A stretch of 5,742 nucleotides of DNA from positions 1 through 5,742 of the forward strand of contig DQUB01000013.1 of NCBI GenBank assembly GCA_015662475.1, written 5' to 3'. Below the pieces are notes generated by a model. The model had not been told where the DNA came from. It searched no databases and saw only the letters and a program-made list of their open reading frames with translations. Positions 5,210-5,742 of this stretch are shown piece by piece (within the stretch, counting starts at the first letter, position 1; the number at the start of each line of letters is the position of its first letter). The DNA comes from Pyrodictium sp. GTDB lineage: Archaea > Thermoproteota > Thermoprotei_A > Sulfolobales > Pyrodictiaceae. The position numbers and the translations under genes were made by a program.

Positions 5210-5742
5210 TTGCGCTATGGAAAACCGGGCATTGTTGTAGCCATAGTGGCTACAACCACCATCATGCTATGGCTAGCCACACTACTACTAGCAGTCATCA
5301 ACATAGGCCAAGAGGGGGGAGAGGCTCAAAACACTACAATGGCTAGACATTTAAACCCTTCAGAGCTCAAACCCGTAAAGCCCCCTTCAAAGCTTCTCGA
5401 AAACCTGATAGCGTCTTCACTCAAAGCTCTAGCTAGAGGCGATGTTGAAACAGCATCGAAACTCGTTGAGATTCTCAACGAGACAATACTGCCTAGAGAG
5501 TGGAGATCGGTGGTAAAAGATTTTGTAGCTGATCTAGCAAAACTTGTCCAGCTAGTGGGAAACACGACAGCCTTAAAGGAACGTATTAGAGTTAAAACGG
5601 CTTTGAACGATATTGTAGGCGTTTTAGAGGCTTGTGAAGAGGCTAGACAGCTACTAGCAAGATTCAATATCACCTACAGCATGCTCTTAGACAGGATAGA
5701 TAGGCTTGCAAGACTAGGCGTGAACACAGCTCTTCTAAAGAA
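5210..5742 (+). CDS. N-terminally anchored helical exoprotein, unknown function (3' truncated by window)
   Basis: The frame is open from TTG 5210 to the window edge, giving 177 residues without a stop. A short basic N-terminus (MRYGKPG) precedes one membrane helix (about 8-32). A Pro/Lys-rich linker (50-60) follows, then a long predicted helical region: a helix pair around ALARGDVETASKLVEILNET (73-92), a helix around 100-116, and another around 121-150. The region has four sequons (N41, N90, N118, N153) and so is probably outside the cell and glycosylated. VLEACE (138-143) and the following helix resemble the outside segment of the protein encoded at 2762-3247. If the likeness holds, a second membrane helix and a basic cytoplasmic tail should follow beyond the window. 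The 'ARGD-x-x-x-A' helix turn is also seen in many tandem helical-repeat proteins, so similarity could be convergent. No named family is recognised. Confidence 0.8.
   Translation, partial: MRYGKPGIVVAIVATTTIMLWLATLLLAVINIGQEGGEAQNTTMARHLNPSELKPVKPPSKLLENLIASSLKALARGDVETASKLVEILNETILPREWRSVVKDFVADLAKLVQLVGNTTALKERIRVKTALNDIVGVLEACEEARQLLARFNITYSMLLDRIDRLARLGVNTALLK

Noticed and set aside
5326..5673. 115-codon minus-strand open frame near the window end
   Set aside because: It is antisense to the + strand frame from TTG 5210, which has a ribosome binding site, a membrane anchor and operon continuity.
1..5742. tRNA, rRNA, CRISPR array, insertion sequence or integration site
   Set aside because: No spaced direct repeats, transposase motifs, terminal inverted repeats or RNA gene signatures were seen, and almost every base is accounted for by coding sequence.

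Overview
The window looks like a piece of a hyperthermophilic archaeal chromosome, most likely Thermoproteota (Crenarchaeota) and perhaps Desulfurococcales-like. The signs are: tightly packed genes with 0-11 nt gaps or 4 nt overlaps; GAGG/GGAGG-type ribosome binding sites embedded in upstream stop regions; TTG and GTG starts outnumbering ATG (of eight visible starts I call five TTG, two GTG, one ATG); Arg codons AGA/AGG, Ile ATA and Leu CTA; and protein families typical of archaeal cell-envelope glycosylation. The lineage is an inference from style, not a sequence match.

Layout. Positions 1-273 (+) hold the 3' end of a membrane protein resembling the DUF457/YdjM metal-dependent hydrolase family. 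Its stop codon overlaps the stop of a convergent gene (270-1205, -) for an AglJ-like family 2 glycosyltransferase, the kind that charges dolichyl phosphate with the first sugar of the N-glycan. A perfect 8 bp inverted repeat brackets the shared stops. A short divergent intergenic region (about 1206-1268) should carry both promoters. From 1269 to the window end there is one co-directional run of seven genes: a Wzx/MOP-type lipid-linked polysaccharide flippase; a two-TM surface-exposed helical protein; a membrane-anchored exodomain protein resembling the C-terminal half of DUF1616; a four-TM protein resembling the N-terminal half of DUF1616; a two-TM protein with a conserved-looking, probably cytoplasmic, Cys-rich domain; an 81-residue three-TM protein; and a second N-terminally anchored helical protein that runs off the window.

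How they may work together. The glycosyltransferase and flippase fit synthesis and export of a lipid-linked glycan. The remaining five genes are membrane proteins, three with extracytoplasmic domains carrying 13 N-X-S/T sequons between them. My reading is an envelope membrane complex encoded next to, and perhaps itself a client of, the N-glycosylation machinery. The most notable points are the DUF1616-like protein split into two genes in reversed order, and two apparently related helical anchor proteins that bracket the novel part of the operon. No RNA genes, insertion sequences, CRISPR arrays or integration sites were seen.
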